Part shown: in pieces, positions 4,380 through 5,791 of the stretch | Position numbering within the stretch: the stretch's first letter is position 1 | Layout: the number at the start of each line of letters is the position of its first letter | Source of the DNA: WYZ-LMO8 sp964586135 | GTDB lineage: Archaea; Thermoproteota; Methanomethylicia; Nezhaarchaeales; WYZ-LMO8 | DNA length: 5,791 bases | Direction: 5' to 3' | Assembly: GCA_964586135.1 (NCBI GenBank) | Contig: CAZPGS010000058.1 | Span: forward strand, 1 to 5,791 | Position numbers and translations under genes: made by a program | The notes under the pieces: model-generated | Database searches by the model: none | What the model saw: only the letters and a program-made list of their open reading frames with translations | Told to the model about the DNA's origin: nothing

Positions 4380-5369
4380 TTGAAGGCTGCTCTGCTTTAC
4401 GGCCCTCGGAGCTTGCGCGTCGAGGAGATTGAGGAGCCTTGCGCACCTGAGAGTTGGGCGCTCGTAAAGACCATCGCCGTCGGTATTTGTGGCACCGACA
4501 AAGCCTTCTACACGGGCACCTATAAGCTCTTCAAAAGCCCCCTCGTGCCAGGTCATGAGGTCGTAGGAGAAGTAGTCAAACCGCTTAGCTTGCAAGGCAA
4601 AATAGTCGTGCCAGAGATAAACTTCTCGTGCTGGCAATGCGAGGTCTGCAGGGAGGGGCTCTACACTCACTGCCCTCACAAGAAGACCCTCGGGATAGAC
4701 TTTGATGGCGGGATGGCTGAATACTTTGTCGCTCCATCGAGCGCCCTACACGTGGTAGACTTAGACCCCCTGTCTGCTGTTGCTGTCGAGCCCTTAGCCG
4801 CAATTATAAACGCTCTCAATCAGTTCCCTCTCTCGCCCAACGCCTCTGTAGCTGTTTTGGGCTCTGGAAATCTCGCGCTATTAACGCTACAACTCCTAAA
4901 GTTCATTGGCTTCAAGCCTATAGCTGTGGTTAGGGAGAAGAGCAGGAAAAGAAAGTATGTCGAGGACTTGAGGGTAGAGGTCGTTGTGCTAGAAGAAGTC
5001 GAGGACTTTGTGAAAAAGAAGACTCCATCGGGTTTAGGTTTTCACGTAGTTTTTGAGGCCACAGGTTCTTCAGAGGGGCTCGACACAGCAATTAAGCTCG
5101 TCAGACCTCGAGGCCTAGTGCACTTAAAGTCCACGCCGGGATTGCCCTTCATTGTCGATATGACCACTGCCGTGGTGAAGGAAGTTAGAGTGATTGGTAG
5201 TAGGTGCGGGTCTTATAGAGACTTCGAAAAGGCTATAGAGCTACTTAAGCTTAGAGTCCTAAGGCCTATCATTACAAAAATCGAAAGGGGTCTCGATAGT
5301 GCTAAAGATGCTTTTGAATCCGCTATAAGGCCGGAGGAGGTAAAGGTCGTTATGGAAGTGGTGAACTAA
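4380..5369 (+). CDS. Zinc-dependent medium-chain alcohol dehydrogenase
   Basis: This 329-residue soluble NAD(P)-dependent oxidoreductase of the medium-chain (MDR) superfamily interconverts an alcohol or sugar and its carbonyl. The catalytic zinc ligands are C37 (in GICGTD), H59-E60 (in PGHE) and E137 (in VEPLA). Structural-zinc cysteines are C84, C87, C90 and C98. The Rossmann fold carries G161-S-G163-N-L-A166, and EATGS (226-230) follows. Features such as EIN before the cysteine cluster, GLYTHCP, VRPRG and VIGSRCG resemble the bacterial/archaeal 'MDR-like' alcohol dehydrogenase subgroup rather than classical ADH, from memory of the family. The second Rossmann strand ends in VVREKSRKRK with no acidic residue but many basic ones, which suggests NADP rather than NAD. 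The TTG start is the first possible after an in-frame TAG at 4335 and gives the usual MKA- N-terminus. Substrate unknown. It appears monocistronic. Confidence 0.95.
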   Translation: MKAALLYGPRSLRVEEIEEPCAPESWALVKTIAVGICGTDKAFYTGTYKLFKSPLVPGHEVVGEVVKPLSLQGKIVVPEINFSCWQCEVCREGLYTHCPHKKTLGIDFDGGMAEYFVAPSSALHVVDLDPLSAVAVEPLAAIINALNQFPLSPNASVAVLGSGNLALLTLQLLKFIGFKPIAVVREKSRKRKYVEDLRVEVVVLEEVEDFVKKKTPSGLGFHVVFEATGSSEGLDTAIKLVRPRGLVHLKSTPGLPFIVDMTTAVVKEVRVIGSRCGSYRDFEKAIELLKLRVLRPIITKIERGLDSAKDAFESAIRPEEVKVVMEVVN

Positions 5370-5381
5370 TAGGCCTTGCCT

Positions 5382-5413
5382 TTTAAGCGACTTCAGGAGC
5401 GACTTCGCTTAAA
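5382..5413. terminator. Inverted repeat after the dehydrogenase gene
   Basis: TTTAAGCGA (5382-5390) and TCGCTTAAA (5405-5413) form a 9-bp stem around a 14-base loop, starting 13 bases after the dehydrogenase stop. The same stretch holds a direct repeat of AGCGACTTC with a 12-base period (5386-5394, 5398-5406). It lies between the dehydrogenase and the possible convergent ORF, so it could act as a two-way terminator. No long T-run follows. Confidence 0.35.
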
Positions 5414-5559
5414 TTAACTCCCTTATCACTTGAGCGTGACGTTGATGCCTGGTCATTCATGTACAATGCGCGCAGGAAGGAGCGTTGAGCTGATATCGTG
5501 CCTCGGTGCTCACTGTTCATCGAGGACAGGTACCTGCTGACCCTCAAAGCTTGATACAT
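5383..5559 (-). CDS. Hypothetical small protein (58 aa), convergent
   Basis: A minus-strand ATG at 5559 opens 58 codons, starting MYQALRVSRYLSSMNSEHRG and ending EVAPEVA, with a Ser/Thr-rich middle. It ends 13 bases from the dehydrogenase stop, in convergent orientation. A TATA-like AATTTAAG (5595-5588) lies about 32 bases before the ATG, but no good ribosome binding site is seen. The plus strand of the same region is also partly open (5387-5551, broken by a TGA at 5486-5488), so the strand is not certain. No family recognised; it may be a remnant. Confidence 0.28.
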   Translation of the reverse strand: MYQALRVSRYLSSMNSEHRGTISAQRSFLRALYMNDQASTSRSSDKGVNLSEVAPEVA

Positions 5560-5675
5560 CTCGTAGTTCCAAAGCTATTCAAATGGCCTTAAATTGCTTT
5601 AGCTAATTTAACGAGGCTCAATACAAAACGTCAAACTCCTCGCTCAGAGATCCCATAAAGCGCATTAAAATGTGA

Positions 5676-5791
5676 CTTAGTAAAAACCTTGACCCTGAAG
5701 CAGGGCTCACATGGAGAGAGGAAGTGGTGATATGCACGATTCCCGTGATGTCACTACATGGCTTCGCATATGAGCTCGCTAATGTCCTTCA
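5676..5791 (+). CDS. Right-edge partial coding segment
   Basis: After a TGA at 5673-5675 one plus frame stays open to the window end and reads LSKNLDPEAGLTWREEVVIC, then TIPVMSLHGFAYELANVL. The composition looks coding. A GGTGAT (5726-5731) precedes possible starts at GTG 5745 or ATG 5748, but 13-16 bases is a long spacing. Another ATG (5732) right after GGTGAT gives only 13 codons. It may be the start of a gene that continues beyond the window, or a fragment. The stretch 5560-5675 shows nothing but AT-rich TATA-like sequence. Confidence 0.3.

Noticed and set aside
4353..4803. Two minus-strand ORFs overlapping the dehydrogenase
   Set aside because: Antisense shadows of a gene with complete zinc and cofactor motifs.
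5387..5551. Plus-strand stop-interrupted frame (DAWSFMYNARRKER, TGA, ADIVPRCSLFIEDRYLLTLK), possibly a recoded or transposase fragment
   Set aside because: Only about 34 and 21 codons on either side of the TGA, no known motif, and the minus strand is open without interruption over the same bases.

Overview
The window looks like DNA from a thermophilic Thermoproteota (Crenarchaeota-type) archaeon. The evidence is TTG start codons on two of the four clear genes, GGTG/GGTGA-type ribosome binding sites, TATA-box promoters (TATAAA, CTTAAAA, TTTAAATA) with short leaders, mixed AGG/AGA arginine codons, and protein sequences typical of archaeal homologues. I cannot name a genus from the sequence.

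Four genes are secure. Reading left to right: a metallo-beta-lactamase-fold hydrolase (minus, 690-1535), an ADP-ribosylglycohydrolase of the DraG/ARH type (minus, 2088-3011), a PAP2-type membrane phosphatase (plus, 3181-3894), and a zinc-dependent medium-chain alcohol dehydrogenase (plus, 4380-5369). The glycohydrolase and phosphatase genes are divergent, and each clear gene appears to have its own promoter region, so there is no obvious operon. Together they suggest housekeeping or accessory enzymes (hydrolysis of small-molecule esters, removal of ADP-ribose, lipid-phosphate dephosphorylation, alcohol/sugar oxidation) rather than one shared pathway.

Coding density is low for an archaeon, about 60%. 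The spacers at 1-689, 1536-2087, 3895-4379 and 5370-5791 hold short coding-like stretches that are interrupted by frame changes or stops: membrane-helix peptides at 335-620, a CxxC-containing remnant at 1823-1998, a membrane extension just past the PAP2 stop at 3879-4097, and edge fragments at both ends. Either these are decaying genes or the sequence contains scattered indels. Two small intact ORFs are plausible: 4048-4182 (plus, possibly leaderless) and 5383-5559 (minus, convergent with the dehydrogenase).

Regulatory and structural signals include a perfect 22-bp palindrome upstream of the dehydrogenase, a tandem 10-bp repeat that duplicates the TATA region of the hydrolase promoter, an 8-bp-stem hairpin at the hydrolase stop codon, an 8-bp-stem GC-rich hairpin at 1599-1626, and an inverted repeat after the dehydrogenase. 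I see no tRNA, rRNA, CRISPR array or recognisable insertion sequence. I found no convincing new multi-gene system.
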